DNA from: Humidesulfovibrio mexicanus | GTDB taxonomy: Bacteria > Desulfobacterota > Desulfovibrionia > Desulfovibrionales > Desulfovibrionaceae | Direction of reading: 5' to 3' | Assembly: GCF_900188225.1 (NCBI RefSeq) | Contig: NZ_FZOC01000005.1 | Coordinates: forward strand, 62,001 to 126,000 | DNA: 64,000 bases | Part shown: positions 31,891-42,597 of the stretch, in pieces | Layout: every line of letters starts with the position of its first letter | How positions within the stretch are numbered: position 1 is the stretch's first letter | Position numbers and translations under genes: made by a program | Notes under the pieces: generated by a model | What the model was told of the DNA's origin: nothing | Seen by the model: only the letters and a program-made list of their open reading frames with translations | The model's database searches: none

Positions 31891-33658
31891 CGGTTTCGTC
31901 CATCCCAGCGTGGGCTTCTACGCCCTGGCGCTGGTCTTGCCGTTCTTGCCCGGCAAGGCCTGGAAATGGCTGCTCCTGATCCCGCCTATCGTGGCCATCT
32001 GGAGCGTCATGACCATCGAGCCGGGGCTTTACGGGCAGGCCAGCTGGCTGGGGCAGTCGCTCCTGTTCGGCCGGATCGACAAGCTCTCGCTGATCTTCGC
32101 CCAAGTGTTCGCGGTCATGAGCCTCATCGGCATGGTGTACGCCCTGCATGTGGAGGACAAGCTCCAGCACATCATGGCCTGCGTGTACGTGGGCGGGGCC
32201 TTCGGCTGCACCTTCGCCGGCGACTTCCTGACACTCTTCGTGTTCTGGGAGCTCATGAGCATCGGCAGCACGTTTCTCATCTGGCTGGCGAGAAACCCCA
32301 TCTCCACAAAGGCGGGCTTCCGCTACTTCCTGTACCACACCATCGGCGGGCTTTTCCTGCTCATCGGCCTCTTGATGCGCTACAAGGCCGTGGGCGACTT
32401 CACCTTCGACCACGTGATCCCGGCGCAGATGCAGGTGTATGACTGGATGATCCTCTTGGGCTTCTGCGTCAACGCGGCTGTTGTGCCCCTGCACGCCTGG
32501 CTGCCGGACGCCTACCCCGAGGGCACGGTGACCGGCTCGGTGTTCATGTGCGCCTTCACCACCAAGACCGCGGTGTACGTGCTTCTGCGCGGGTTCCACG
32601 GGGTGGAGGCCCTGGCCATAGCCGGAACGGTGATGTGCGTGTACGGCGTGCTGTACGCGTGCATAGAGAACAACGCCCGGCGCATCCTGTCCTACCACAT
32701 CGTTTCCCAGGTGGGCTACATGGTGGCGGGCATCGGCATCGGCACGGCCATGACCATGAACGGCGCGGTGGCCCACGCCTACGCGCACATCCTGTACAAG
32801 GGCCTTCTGTTCATGGGCGCGGGCTGCCTGCTCTACGCCGCGGGCACCACCAAGCTGGACCGCCTGGGCGGCCTGGTGCACCGGCTTCCCTGGGTCATGG
32901 CGCTCTACATGGTGGCGGCGCTCTCCATCTCCGGAATGCCGCTCTTCAACGGCTTCATCTCCAAGACCATGACCATAGCGGGCGCGGCCGAGGCCCATCG
33001 CTACTGGCTGGCCATCGGCATGGAGGTGGCCGCGGTGGGCACCTTCCTCTCGGTGGGCATTAAGCTGCCGTACTTCGCCTTCTGGGCCAAGCCCGCCAAC
33101 GACAAGATGGAGCTCAAGCCCATCCCGGCGAACATGTACTGGGGCATGGCCATGGGCGCGGCGCTGTGCATCGCCCAGGGTCTGTACCCGGACATGCTGT
33201 ACCGCTATCTGCCCTTTGAGATGGAAGAGGCCTATCACCCCTGGACCGTGTGGCACGTGCTGCAGGCGCTGCTGCTTCTCGGCTTCTCCGGGCTGGCCTT
33301 CTACATCACGCGGGAGGTCATCACCCCGCACGCAAAGACCAACCTGGACTTCGATTACTTCTATCGGCTCATAGGCCGGGGCGTCATGGCCCTGGTCTCC
33401 AAGCCCCTGGCGTGGATCGACGACCGCTGGACCGAGGCCTACCGGGCCGTTGGTCTTGCCGGTCTGCTGAACCTGGCGCGGGGTACTGTCTGGTTCGACA
33501 CCAAGGGAATCGACACCGTGGTGGATGGCTCGGCGTATACGGTCCGGAACGTGGGCGTCATCGGCGCCAAGGTGCAGACCGGCAGGCTCCAGGAGTACCT
33601 GGGCCTGGCGGCCGCCTTGGCCGTCGGCATTTTCGCCCTGGTCTGGTATCTTGCCTAA
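31874..33658 (+). CDS. NuoL-like antiporter subunit
   Basis: A protein of about 594 residues of the NuoL/MrpA-D superfamily. The core has LFVFWELMSIGSTFLIWLAR (helix-5 glutamate), NAAVVPLHAWLPDAYPEGTV, and the histidine-rich HAYAHILYKGLLFMGAG. The C-terminal 100 residues leave the core with WFDTKGIDTVV and VQTGRLQEYLG before a last hydrophobic helix, strongly resembling the lateral-helix anchor end of NuoL. It therefore probably fills the distal NuoL position. ATG 31865 is an alternative start, but GGGGAG is better spaced for 31874. Confidence 0.85.
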   Translation: MSAIASGFVHPSVGFYALALVLPFLPGKAWKWLLLIPPIVAIWSVMTIEPGLYGQASWLGQSLLFGRIDKLSLIFAQVFAVMSLIGMVYALHVEDKLQHIMACVYVGGAFGCTFAGDFLTLFVFWELMSIGSTFLIWLARNPISTKAGFRYFLYHTIGGLFLLIGLLMRYKAVGDFTFDHVIPAQMQVYDWMILLGFCVNAAVVPLHAWLPDAYPEGTVTGSVFMCAFTTKTAVYVLLRGFHGVEALAIAGTVMCVYGVLYACIENNARRILSYHIVSQVGYMVAGIGIGTAMTMNGAVAHAYAHILYKGLLFMGAGCLLYAAGTTKLDRLGGLVHRLPWVMALYMVAALSISGMPLFNGFISKTMTIAGAAEAHRYWLAIGMEVAAVGTFLSVGIKLPYFAFWAKPANDKMELKPIPANMYWGMAMGAALCIAQGLYPDMLYRYLPFEMEEAYHPWTVWHVLQALLLLGFSGLAFYITREVITPHAKTNLDFDYFYRLIGRGVMALVSKPLAWIDDRWTEAYRAVGLAGLLNLARGTVWFDTKGIDTVVDGSAYTVRNVGVIGAKVQTGRLQEYLGLAAALAVGIFALVWYLA

Positions 33659-33685
33659 ACCCCGCAACGAGACGGAGAGCGAGCC

Positions 33686-35230
<1,545 letters not shown>

Positions 35231-35242
35231 GGAGTGGTCGCC

Positions 35243-36679
35243 GTGGAGTTCAATCCCATCCTGATTGTCCCGGAGCTGTATCAGCTGCTGCTCATCGTGG
35301 CCCTGTTCTGCCAGAGCCTGGGGGACGGGTCCGATACCCCGCCCGCAGAGCGCTGGCTGCCGTTCTTCGCCGGGTTTGGCGTGTTTGTGAGCATCGTGTC
35401 TTGGGGAGCCGAGGGGCTCATCTTCGGCGGGGCCTACAAGCTCGACGCGCTGTCCCAGTTCTTCAAGGTGGCCATTGCGGCGGGCTTTTATGTCGCCGTG
35501 CTGAACGCCGCCCGCCAGCCCAGCCTTGAGGAACGCAAGCGTCCGGACTACTTCATGTTCCTTGGCATCTCGGCCTGGGGCTTGATGATCTTGTCCTCGG
35601 CGGTGGAGCTCATCACCATTTACATCGCCCTGGAGATCAGTTCCTACAGCCTGTACGCCGTCATCCCGTTGCGCAACAGCGGCGGCGTGGGCCACAAGGG
35701 CGCGGCCGAGGCCGGCATCAAGTACATCCTGTTCGGCGCGGTGGCCACGGCCATCGCCCTGTATGGCTTCTCCTACATCCTGGCCAGCCAGCACACCAGC
35801 TACATCGACCAGCTGGCCCAGCGCTCGTGGCACTGGTCCGGGCAGCCCATGGCCGTGGTGGGGCTCTCGCTCTTTTTGGGCGGCATGTTCTACAAGCTGG
35901 CGCTGTTCCCGTTCCACTTCTGGTGTCCGGACGTGTACCAGGGCTCCAGCAACGAGACCGCGGGCTTCGTGGCCACCCTGCCCAAGCTGGGCGCGGTGGT
36001 GGTGCTCATCCGCCTGGCCGCGCTCTTGAAGCCCGGCCTGGAGATCACCACCTTGCTGGCCGTGCTGGGCGCGCTGTCCATGACCTACGGCAACCTTTGC
36101 GCGCTTGCGCAGCGGGATCTGAAGCGTCTGCTCGGCTTCTCCTCCGTGGCCCACGCGGGGTACATGATGGTCGGGCTTGTTTCCGGAACGGCCATGGGCC
36201 TTTCGGCGACGGCGTTTTACGCCCTGGCCTATGTGGCCATGAACCTGCTCTGCTTCTGGGTCGTGTCCCGCGTGGCTTCCGATGGCCGCAACCTGACTCT
36301 TGACGACCTGAACGGTTTGTACAAGCGCGCCCCCGGGCTGGCCTTCGCCTTGGGCGTGGGCGCCTTCGCCCTGGTGGGCCTGCCGCCGACCATGGGCTTC
36401 ATGGGCAAGTTCTTCCTCATCACCTCCGCCTGGGACCACGGCTACAACTGGCTGGTCATCACCCTTGTGCTGAACAGCGCCATCGCCATCTACTACTACT
36501 TGAGCCTGGTGCGTCACGCCTACACCCACGATGCTGGCGACGATGCGCCTGTTCCCGACAACAGCCCCTTCAGCGTCTGCGGGGCGGGCATCCTGGCCGC
36601 CGTGGTGCTGGTCTTCGGCCTGGTTCCCGGCGGGCTCTTCGACTTCGCCATCCGCGCGGGCAAGCAACTGTTGCCGTAG
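35243..36679 (+). CDS. nuoN: NADH-quinone oxidoreductase subunit N
   Basis: A 478-residue antiporter-like subunit. NuoN features include EPELY-like IVPELYQLLLIVALF at the start, YIALEISSYSLYAVIPL, GMFYKLALFPFHFWCPDVYQGSS and YSSVAHAGYMMVGL-like FSSVAHAGYMMVGLV. I chose the GTG at 35243, which has GGGAG at good spacing; a GTG three codons upstream is possible. It is the last gene of the operon, followed by a strong intrinsic terminator. Confidence 0.94.
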   Translation: MEFNPILIVPELYQLLLIVALFCQSLGDGSDTPPAERWLPFFAGFGVFVSIVSWGAEGLIFGGAYKLDALSQFFKVAIAAGFYVAVLNAARQPSLEERKRPDYFMFLGISAWGLMILSSAVELITIYIALEISSYSLYAVIPLRNSGGVGHKGAAEAGIKYILFGAVATAIALYGFSYILASQHTSYIDQLAQRSWHWSGQPMAVVGLSLFLGGMFYKLALFPFHFWCPDVYQGSSNETAGFVATLPKLGAVVVLIRLAALLKPGLEITTLLAVLGALSMTYGNLCALAQRDLKRLLGFSSVAHAGYMMVGLVSGTAMGLSATAFYALAYVAMNLLCFWVVSRVASDGRNLTLDDLNGLYKRAPGLAFALGVGAFALVGLPPTMGFMGKFFLITSAWDHGYNWLVITLVLNSAIAIYYYLSLVRHAYTHDAGDDAPVPDNSPFSVCGAGILAAVVLVFGLVPGGLFDFAIRAGKQLLP

Positions 36680-37031
36680 CCCTTCCCCGACAGCATCTGC
36701 ACACACAGGGCCCGCGAAAGCGGGCCCTGTTTCGTTTGCGCGCCAGAGCGCAATGCGTGGAAGCGGGATCAGGGCCTGGAGCCTATGCGGTTTGGGGCCA
36801 GCGGGATGTGTGTGCGTTCACCGCTGCAACGCGTCGATTCGAGGCGGTCAGGTGGGCTGAATCGTGACGTGGGAAACCCCGCGGCGTGCTTCAGGGGCTT
36901 CCGGCTCCGGCGCAAGGAGCCCGCATTGCGAACGGGCCATCCTCCGACAGAATATCTGGCAGGGCGAGCATCCGGGGCGTTTGCCGTTGGAAGAGGCGGG
37001 GCGTTACGGCTTTCCTTTGGCTGGCGCGGTT
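36680..37031. other. Intergenic region after nuoN
   Basis: A 352-base convergent gap between nuoN and tonB. Apart from the nuoN terminator at 36705-36737 I see no gene, repeat or regulatory site in it; short open frames here have no ribosome-binding site or recognisable sequence. Confidence 0.5.
36705..36737 (+). terminator. Rho-independent terminator of the nuo operon
   Basis: An 11-base perfect stem, ACAGGGCCCGC and GCGGGCCCTGT, closed by a GAAA tetraloop and followed by TTCGTTT. It lies 25 bases after the nuoN stop. Confidence 0.85.
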
Positions 37032-37745
37032 CTACTGCAGGTGGAAGCGGATGGGCACCTCGACCACAAGAGCCGTTTCCATCTTTCCCTGTGGCAGCAG
37101 GTGCGGATCGACCTCGGCCATGGTTTGGACCGCCGCATCGCACAGCCAACGGTGCGGCGCTCCGTCCGTCCGGACGGAATATTCTGCAATGCGCCCGGCT
37201 TCGTCGATGCGCACGCGCATGGTCACCACGCCCTCGATGCCGGCCTTGCGCGCGGCGAAGGGATAGCGCTTGGCGCGTTCAATGCGGCCAATGAGGGCCG
37301 CGACCAGCTGGTCGCGCAGGGCCGCGGCGCGTTGGATTCCCGATGGATTGCCAAGGGGCGCTGGTGCGTTCGCCGGGGTGGCTGCGCCAACGGCGGCGGC
37401 TTTGGGGGGCGCTGGGGCGGCCGAGGCGGCGGGAGCGGTGGGGGCAGGGGCCGGGGCCGTGAGCGGGGCCGGGGGCTGAGACGGTGTTGCGGGAGCGGGG
37501 CGGTGCAGTGGGGCGGGCTGAGGCTCCGCCTTTGGCGCAACCGGGGCCTGGGGCAGCGCGGCCGGGAGGGGCTCCGGCGCAGCCTGGACTTGGACCACGC
37601 AAGCCCCCAGGGGCATGTGCTCGGCCGTGGGCGGGCACAAGGCCGTGCTCGCCCCCCACAGCAGCATCACGGCGAGCACGCCGTGCAGGCCAAGGCTGAC
37701 CGAGGCCCCGATTCCCGAGGCGCGTTGTTCACCCACGATCCGCAT
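37032..37745 (-). CDS. tonB: TonB family energy-transducing protein
   Basis: A 237-residue TonB protein: short cytoplasmic N-terminus, one membrane anchor (IGASVSLGLHGVLAVMLLWG), an Ala/Pro-rich periplasm-spanning linker (residues about 55-155), and a C-terminal TonB domain (RIERAKRYPFAARKAGIEGVVTMRVRIDEAG). It passes proton-motive energy from ExbB-ExbD to the outer-membrane receptor of this operon. The ATG lies 16 bases inside the exbD coding region. It is the last gene of the haem operon. Confidence 0.92.
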   Translation of the reverse strand: MRIVGEQRASGIGASVSLGLHGVLAVMLLWGASTALCPPTAEHMPLGACVVQVQAAPEPLPAALPQAPVAPKAEPQPAPLHRPAPATPSQPPAPLTAPAPAPTAPAASAAPAPPKAAAVGAATPANAPAPLGNPSGIQRAAALRDQLVAALIGRIERAKRYPFAARKAGIEGVVTMRVRIDEAGRIAEYSVRTDGAPHRWLCDAAVQTMAEVDPHLLPQGKMETALVVEVPIRFHLQ

Positions 37746-38136
37746 GGTCTGGCTCCGTGGTGATGATGAAGTTCGTGCGGCCTTTGCGCCGCGCCTCGTC
37801 CACCACGCCCATGAAGGATTGGAACGGCGCATCCCGGTGGACCATGAAGTTGATGGGGACGCCGGGTTCCATGTCGAGCAGGGCGGAGTAGCCCGTCGGC
37901 TCCACCACCTGGTCGCCGTGGAGAACCCGGCCCTGGCTGTCGATGGTGATGACCAGCTGCCGTTCCCGCGTCTGGCTTTGGGCCGTGGCGGCCTTGGGCA
38001 GGCTGACGGCGATGGCCGGTTTCATGAACGTTGTGGCCAGGATGAAGAACAACAGCAGCATGAACACCACGTCGATGAGCGGCGTCAAGTCGATGCTGTC
38101 GTCGAAGTCGTTGTCCAGACCGAAATCCGCGCTCAT
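37729..38136 (-). CDS. exbD: Biopolymer transport protein ExbD
   Basis: A 135-residue ExbD/TolR protein with one membrane helix containing the proton-carrying Asp (DLTPLIDVVFMLLLFFILATTF) and a periplasmic domain. It works with ExbB as the proton channel that energises TonB. The start overlaps exbB by four bases (ATGA), and the end overlaps tonB. Confidence 0.94.
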   Translation of the reverse strand: MSADFGLDNDFDDSIDLTPLIDVVFMLLLFFILATTFMKPAIAVSLPKAATAQSQTRERQLVITIDSQGRVLHGDQVVEPTGYSALLDMEPGVPINFMVHRDAPFQSFMGVVDEARRKGRTNFIITTEPDHADRG

Positions 38137-38825
38137 GCGGCTCCCCTTCCCGCCGTGTCGAGCCGGGACAGCGGCGGCCTCACGGCATGGTCGGCGCTTC
38201 TGCGGTGCAGGGCCGCTTCTTCCGCCAGGGGGCAGGTGGTCTTGAAGCGCTCCAGGGCGCGGTAGCTGTGCTCGATCGCCTCGATATGGAAGCCCTTCAT
38301 GCGCAGGGAGAGCATGTAATAGAAGGCCAGGGTGGGAATGGCGATGCACAGCCCCTGCACCGTGGTCAGCAGCGCCTCCCATATGCCCCCGGCCAGAAGG
38401 GCGGAATCCGCATTGGAGCTTTGCGCCACCACCTTGAACACGGAAACCATGCCGAGGACCGTGCCGAGCAAGCCCAGAAGCGGGGCAATGACCGCAATGA
38501 GCCTGAGGAAGGTGATGCCCCGGTTCACCTTCTCGAAGTTGCGGTGGAACAGGTAGGCCACTTCGGCGCGCAGATCGTCGGAGTGGGAGCCGTGGGTCTT
38601 GACCACGCTGGCGATGATGTCGATGAGCGGGTTGGAGACCTCGCCGCAGAGCTGGTCGCGGTAGTTCCCCGTGCCGTTTTCAATGCGCGCGAAGCGGCGG
38701 CGGAAATCGCGGTGGACCATGGTCAAAAGCACCATGTTCTTGATGGAGAGGTACAACGCCACCACGGACAGACCGATGAGCACATGCCCAGCAGGACCGA
38801 CGAGTTGCAGAAATTCCAGGATCAT
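38133..38825 (-). CDS. exbB: Biopolymer transport protein ExbB
   Basis: A 230-residue MotA/TolQ/ExbB channel protein with three membrane helices: residues about 8-30, a second at LRLIAVIAPLLGLLGTVLGMVSVF (the typical core motif) and a third at ALLTTVQGLCIAIPTLAFYYM. It forms the inner-membrane motor with ExbD. The ATG overlaps the preceding split-barrel gene (ATGA). Confidence 0.94.
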   Translation of the reverse strand: MILEFLQLVGPAGHVLIGLSVVALYLSIKNMVLLTMVHRDFRRRFARIENGTGNYRDQLCGEVSNPLIDIIASVVKTHGSHSDDLRAEVAYLFHRNFEKVNRGITFLRLIAVIAPLLGLLGTVLGMVSVFKVVAQSSNADSALLAGGIWEALLTTVQGLCIAIPTLAFYYMLSLRMKGFHIEAIEHSYRALERFKTTCPLAEEAALHRRSADHAVRPPLSRLDTAGRGAA

Positions 38826-39304
38826 GCGGGTTCCTCCGCCAAGGCCTTCTCCTGTGCGTCAAGGAGCAGGGTTTCCCCGGCCTTTGCGCTGCACCGGCCG
38901 GTCATGTGGTCCACCTGGACCATGAACAGGGGACTGGCTTCCTTGCCGAGGAAGCGCTCCGCCGCAGCGCTGAAATCTTGCCCCAGCACCAGGCCGAGCT
39001 TGGCCCAGCCTCGCACGAGCAGGGCGTCATCCGCGACGAAACGGCCCCGGCCGAAGCAGCTCACCCCGGCCCAGCCCCTGACGCCGTCCCAGGTGGCGGT
39101 ATATTTGAGCAGCACCTTGTCGTTGCGTCCCACGTTCCGGAAGGTTCCGCCACGCGGGCTGATCATGAAACAGATCGTGCCGTCCAGCCGGAAGGGGGTC
39201 GCCTCTATGGCGTAGGGCGCTCCGGACTCGTCCACGGTGCAGATGGTGGCCCATTTGGCCCGCTCCACCAGTCCGCGCATCTCTTCTTCGCGCATGGGCC
39301 TCAT
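38822..39304 (-). CDS. Pyridoxamine 5'-phosphate oxidase-like split-barrel flavoprotein
   Basis: A 160-residue PNPOx-like split-barrel protein. It opens MREEEMRGLVERAKWATICTVDESGAPYAIEATPF, continues with CFMISPRGGTFRNVGRNDKV, and ends in a haem-utilisation type tail. The fold binds FMN or haem. In a haem operon it resembles the position of HutZ/HugZ, which bind or degrade haem, but it is a member of the broader NimA/PNPOx group and could equally be a flavin-dependent reductase of the haem breakdown product. It is flanked by ATGA overlaps on both sides. Confidence 0.82.
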   Translation of the reverse strand: MRPMREEEMRGLVERAKWATICTVDESGAPYAIEATPFRLDGTICFMISPRGGTFRNVGRNDKVLLKYTATWDGVRGWAGVSCFGRGRFVADDALLVRGWAKLGLVLGQDFSAAAERFLGKEASPLFMVQVDHMTGRCSAKAGETLLLDAQEKALAEEPA

Positions 39305-39834
39305 TGTGCGCCCTCCTTGGCGTCCGCTGTTTCCGCAAGAACGTTCGCGGCAACGCGAAACGCCTGCGCCGCGGCAAGGCGATCGGCCTCATCCGGGTGC
39401 GTTCTGGCGGTCTCTATGCGTGCCGTGCGCTCCGGGGTCATGGGGTGGTGCGCATTCATGGCCGAAACAACGGCCGGGTCGATTTTTCCCAGGCAGAGGA
39501 ATTCGCAGAGGATCTCGTTGTCCGAGAGGCGCGCGCGGGCATCGGCCAGTACGCCCCGGCCGTGGTCGGAGTCCGGGTTGGCCCCCATGGTGCCGAAGAA
39601 ACCCACCTTGTGGCCGTTGACGCGCGCCATGTACCCCAAGGCCTTGTCGTCCGGGCGCCCCTTGTCCACCCAGAACCCCAGGGCGATGAAGGTGAAGCCG
39701 TCCGGCGGCGGGGCGCTTTCAACGGGATGAAGCTCCGCGCCGCCGGGCATGACGGCGTGAAGCGCGTCGCGCACGGCCTCGGCCACGCAGCGGGTGTTGC
39801 CCGTGCGGCTGGAATAGACCACAAGCGCCTTCAT
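39301..39834 (-). CDS. Flavodoxin family protein of the haem operon
   Basis: A 177-residue flavodoxin-like protein. The FMN phosphate-binding loop is at the very N-terminus, VVYSSRTGNTRCVAEAV, followed by FIALGFWVDKGRPDD and VGFFGTMGANPDSDHG. It may supply electrons to the radical SAM haem-degrading enzyme or reduce its product; a flavodoxin in the Fusobacterium hmu haem locus has been described with such a role, which I recall rather than derive. ATGA overlaps join it to hutX and the split-barrel gene. Confidence 0.87.
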   Translation of the reverse strand: MKALVVYSSRTGNTRCVAEAVRDALHAVMPGGAELHPVESAPPPDGFTFIALGFWVDKGRPDDKALGYMARVNGHKVGFFGTMGANPDSDHGRGVLADARARLSDNEILCEFLCLGKIDPAVVSAMNAHHPMTPERTARIETARTHPDEADRLAAAQAFRVAANVLAETADAKEGAQ

Positions 39835-40358
39835 TGCGCGCCTCCGGTCGAAGGCTCGTAGCGGGCGCGAAGGGCGAGGAAGCCTGTGCGCACAGAGTCC
39901 AGGATGGCGCGGCGCTCGTCGCGGCCCGCATACACCGAGAACAGAATGCCGCCCGCGGCATCGAAGAACTGGACGCTGTGGCTTTCAAGCCCGAAGAACG
40001 GCTTGGACACCAGCCAGATTTGGGCCACCGTGTCGGCGAAGATGTGGCCGCCCAAGGGGCTGTTCTTGTCCAGCAGGTTGAACATGCCGTGGGCGGCGCG
40101 GCCTTTGGGCAGCCGACAGGGCACCTCCACGATGACGCCCGGGTTCACGGCGATGAAGGTGACCTTCTCCCAGCCGCACATTACTTCCCAGATGGTTTCG
40201 AAGTCCTGCGCCCGGGCCTCCACGCGCATGTCCTCGGGCAGGCTGCGGATGATCTCCGCCTCGCTGACGCCAAGTTCCTCGGCCAGGCCGCGCGGCATGA
40301 GGCTGGGGTTCTCGCGCACGCGGGCGCGCACCGTTTCCGTTATCTGTTCGCTGGGCAT
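39831..40358 (-). CDS. hutX: Cytosolic haem carrier protein HutX/ChuX
   Basis: A 175-residue member of the HutX/ChuX family of intracellular haem-binding proteins. Visible features are the helical N-terminus with AEELGVSEAEIIRSLPEDM, then FETIWEVMCGWEKVTFIAVNPGVIVEV and FFGLESHSVQFFDAAG. It would accept imported haem and hand it to the degrading enzyme. The ATG sits in a TGATG overlap with the ECF ATPase gene. Confidence 0.9.
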   Translation of the reverse strand: MPSEQITETVRARVRENPSLMPRGLAEELGVSEAEIIRSLPEDMRVEARAQDFETIWEVMCGWEKVTFIAVNPGVIVEVPCRLPKGRAAHGMFNLLDKNSPLGGHIFADTVAQIWLVSKPFFGLESHSVQFFDAAGGILFSVYAGRDERRAILDSVRTGFLALRARYEPSTGGAQ

Positions 40359-41818
40359 CAGGCGGCCTCCTTGGTCGTGTTGCTGTTGTGGGCGAGGGGC
40401 AGGCGCAGGGCGCAGTGGCACACCCGCCCGAGAAGTTCGAGATCGTGCGAGATGAGCACGACGCAGCAGCCGGCCTCCGCTCTGGCGCGCAGCCGGGCGG
40501 CGATGAGCCCCATGTTGGCACCGTCCAGTCCGCTTGTGGGCTCGTCGAGAATGAGCAGGTCCGGTTCCTTGGCCTCTCCGCAGGCCACCACCAAGCGTTG
40601 CCGCTCCCCGCCGGAGAGCGATTGCGGGTGCCTGTCGGCCAGGCCGTCCAGACCGTACAGCCGCAGCAGTTCCTGCACGCGCTGGCGCCGCTCGGCCTCG
40701 CCGCCGCAAGCGGAAGCCCCCCCGGCCGCGCGCATGGCCGAGTGCACCTCATCGGCCACGCTGCGCATGTGCAGCTGGTGGTCGGTGTTCTGCAGCACAA
40801 TGCCCGAACGCCGCAGCAGGTTGGACGGGCGGACCCGCTCGCCCTGCGCGGAGAATCGCGCGCCCTTGGCCGCAGTCAGTCCGGTCAGCAGCATGGCCAG
40901 GGTGGTCTTGCCCGCGCCATTGGGGCCAAGCAGGCCCACCACGCGCCCGGCGGGCAGGCGCAAAGAGGCGTTTTGGAACAGCGGGGCTCCCGCGCCGTAG
41001 CCGAAGCTGAGGGCGTCGGCCTCCAGGCTGTCCGCCAGCCCGGACCGGACATCCTCCAGCGCGGGCAGGCCGCAGCGCGGATCGTCCACGCTGCTTTGGC
41101 GCAGGCCGTGGCGTGCGCGCAGTTCCGCATCGTCGAGCATTTCGAAGGGGCCCTCCGCCACCACGGCGCCGCGCTCCATGACCAGCACGCGGTCGGCCAC
41201 GCCCCGCAGCCAGTAGAGCCGGTGGTCCGAAACCAGCACCGCCAGCCCCTTGGCCTTCAGCTCCACGAGCTTGCGCGCAAGGTCGTCGGTGGACTCCGGG
41301 TCGAGGTTGGCCGTGGGTTCGTCCAGCACCAGGGCGCGCGGCTCCATGGTCAGAATGCTGGCCAGGGCCACCTTCTGCTTCTGCCCTTCGGACAGGGAGA
41401 GGGTGGACTGCTCCAGCAGCGCAGAGAGTCCGAACTCGGCGGCGGCCTGCGCAATGCGTTCCGTGATGCGCCCGGGGTCCAGGCCGCGCCACTCGTGCCC
41501 CACGGCCAGCTCGTCGGCCACGGCGAGGGTGAAGAACTGGGCCTCGGGCTCCTGCAGCAGGGTGCCCAGGTCACGGGCGATGTCGGATACGCTCCGTTCG
41601 GCGTTGTCGCGCCCGCCTATGAGCACGCGGCCCGAAACGCGACCCTGGAAGTGCTGCCGGGCGAAGCCGTTGGCCAGACGCACCAGGGTGCTTTTGCCGC
41701 AGCCGCTCGCTCCGGTGACGAGGACCACCTCGCCGGGGCGCACGCGCAGGCTGACGTTTGAAACGGCCGGTTCGGGCCGGAAGGGGTAGGTGAAGCACAC
41801 GTTTTCGAAGCGGATCAC
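40358..41818 (-). CDS. ECF transporter fused ATPase (A1-A2)
   Basis: A 486-residue protein with two ABC ATPase halves. The first has Walker A VTGASGCGKSTL (about residue 35), the signature STLSLSEGQKQKV and LVLDEPTANLDPES. The second, after residue 280, has LLGPNGAGKTTLAMLL, SLSGGERQRLVVACG and LLILDEPTSGLDG. Fused A1A2 ATPases of this type drive energy-coupling-factor importers. The start is GTG (41818) with GGAGG upstream. With the T and S components upstream it makes a complete ECF importer, whose substrate here is probably haem or a related tetrapyrrole, judged from context. Confidence 0.9.
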   Translation of the reverse strand: MIRFENVCFTYPFRPEPAVSNVSLRVRPGEVVLVTGASGCGKSTLVRLANGFARQHFQGRVSGRVLIGGRDNAERSVSDIARDLGTLLQEPEAQFFTLAVADELAVGHEWRGLDPGRITERIAQAAAEFGLSALLEQSTLSLSEGQKQKVALASILTMEPRALVLDEPTANLDPESTDDLARKLVELKAKGLAVLVSDHRLYWLRGVADRVLVMERGAVVAEGPFEMLDDAELRARHGLRQSSVDDPRCGLPALEDVRSGLADSLEADALSFGYGAGAPLFQNASLRLPAGRVVGLLGPNGAGKTTLAMLLTGLTAAKGARFSAQGERVRPSNLLRRSGIVLQNTDHQLHMRSVADEVHSAMRAAGGASACGGEAERRQRVQELLRLYGLDGLADRHPQSLSGGERQRLVVACGEAKEPDLLILDEPTSGLDGANMGLIAARLRARAEAGCCVVLISHDLELLGRVCHCALRLPLAHNSNTTKEAA

Positions 41819-41829
41819 GCCGTGACCTC

Positions 41830-42597
41830 CTAGTGCATGGACATGCGCAGGCCGGAGCGCAGTTGCAGCCACACGGCCAGGACCAGCAGCCCCGCGCCCA
41901 CAGCCAATGTCAGGTAATCGACCCTGGCCAGGCGTCCGACGCGGTGCGCCGTCACCCTGGTCTGGCCGCCCACGCCCTTGAGCTCGGCGGCCATGGCCAG
42001 GTCGTCGGCCGAGCGCAAGGCCCGGAACACAAGCGGCATGAACAGCACCCGCACGGCCAGGCCTGGCCGCGCCGCCAAGCCCAGCGGGGAGCGGACATAG
42101 CCCCGGATGCGCAGGGTTTGCCATATCTGCCGGATGTCGTTGATGAAGGTCGGGATGAAGCGCACCATGACCGAGGCGGGGATGAACACCAGCGCGGGCA
42201 GCCGCAAGGACTTGAGCGCCGTGAGGATGGACTGCACCCTGGAGGTGAGCGCCAGCCCCAGCACCACGTTGATGGACACGACGATGCGCATGAAGGGCAC
42301 GACGAAACGCTGTATCTCCAGGCTGGCCATGGCGGGCCAGAGAAGCCCCATGCCCACCACGCAGAGGGCGGAGGTTCCGAGCATGAGCGCCACGGCGGCA
42401 TAGCTTACGAGCAGGCCTTTCACATCCCGCGCGGAGAGCGCGTATGCGACGCTTGCGGCCAGCAGCACCCCCAGGGCGGCCATGTCCGTCAGCACGATGG
42501 AGGAAAGCGATGCGGCCAGGCAGAGCAGCATCTTGGTGCGCGTATCCAGGCGGGCGGGGAATCCTCCCCCCCGGCTATTCCCGTACAATGCCCGCAT
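41830..42597 (-). CDS. ECF transporter transmembrane (T) component
   Basis: A 255-residue CbiQ/EcfT-family membrane protein. The N-terminus LDTRTKMLLCLAASLSSI is typical. About five to six helices follow, and the coupling region contains TLRIRGYVRSPLG and the Ala-Arg-Gly-like motif, here AELKGVG. It links the S component to the ATPase pair. It overlaps the S-component gene by 23 bases and ends 11 bases before the ATPase. Confidence 0.88.
   Translation of the reverse strand: MRALYGNSRGGGFPARLDTRTKMLLCLAASLSSIVLTDMAALGVLLAASVAYALSARDVKGLLVSYAAVALMLGTSALCVVGMGLLWPAMASLEIQRFVVPFMRIVVSINVVLGLALTSRVQSILTALKSLRLPALVFIPASVMVRFIPTFINDIRQIWQTLRIRGYVRSPLGLAARPGLAVRVLFMPLVFRALRSADDLAMAAELKGVGGQTRVTAHRVGRLARVDYLTLAVGAGLLVLAVWLQLRSGLRMSMH

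Noticed and set aside
36738-37031. Short open frames in the nuoN-tonB gap
   Set aside because: No ribosome-binding sites, no recognisable sequence, and they overlap on both strands without preference.
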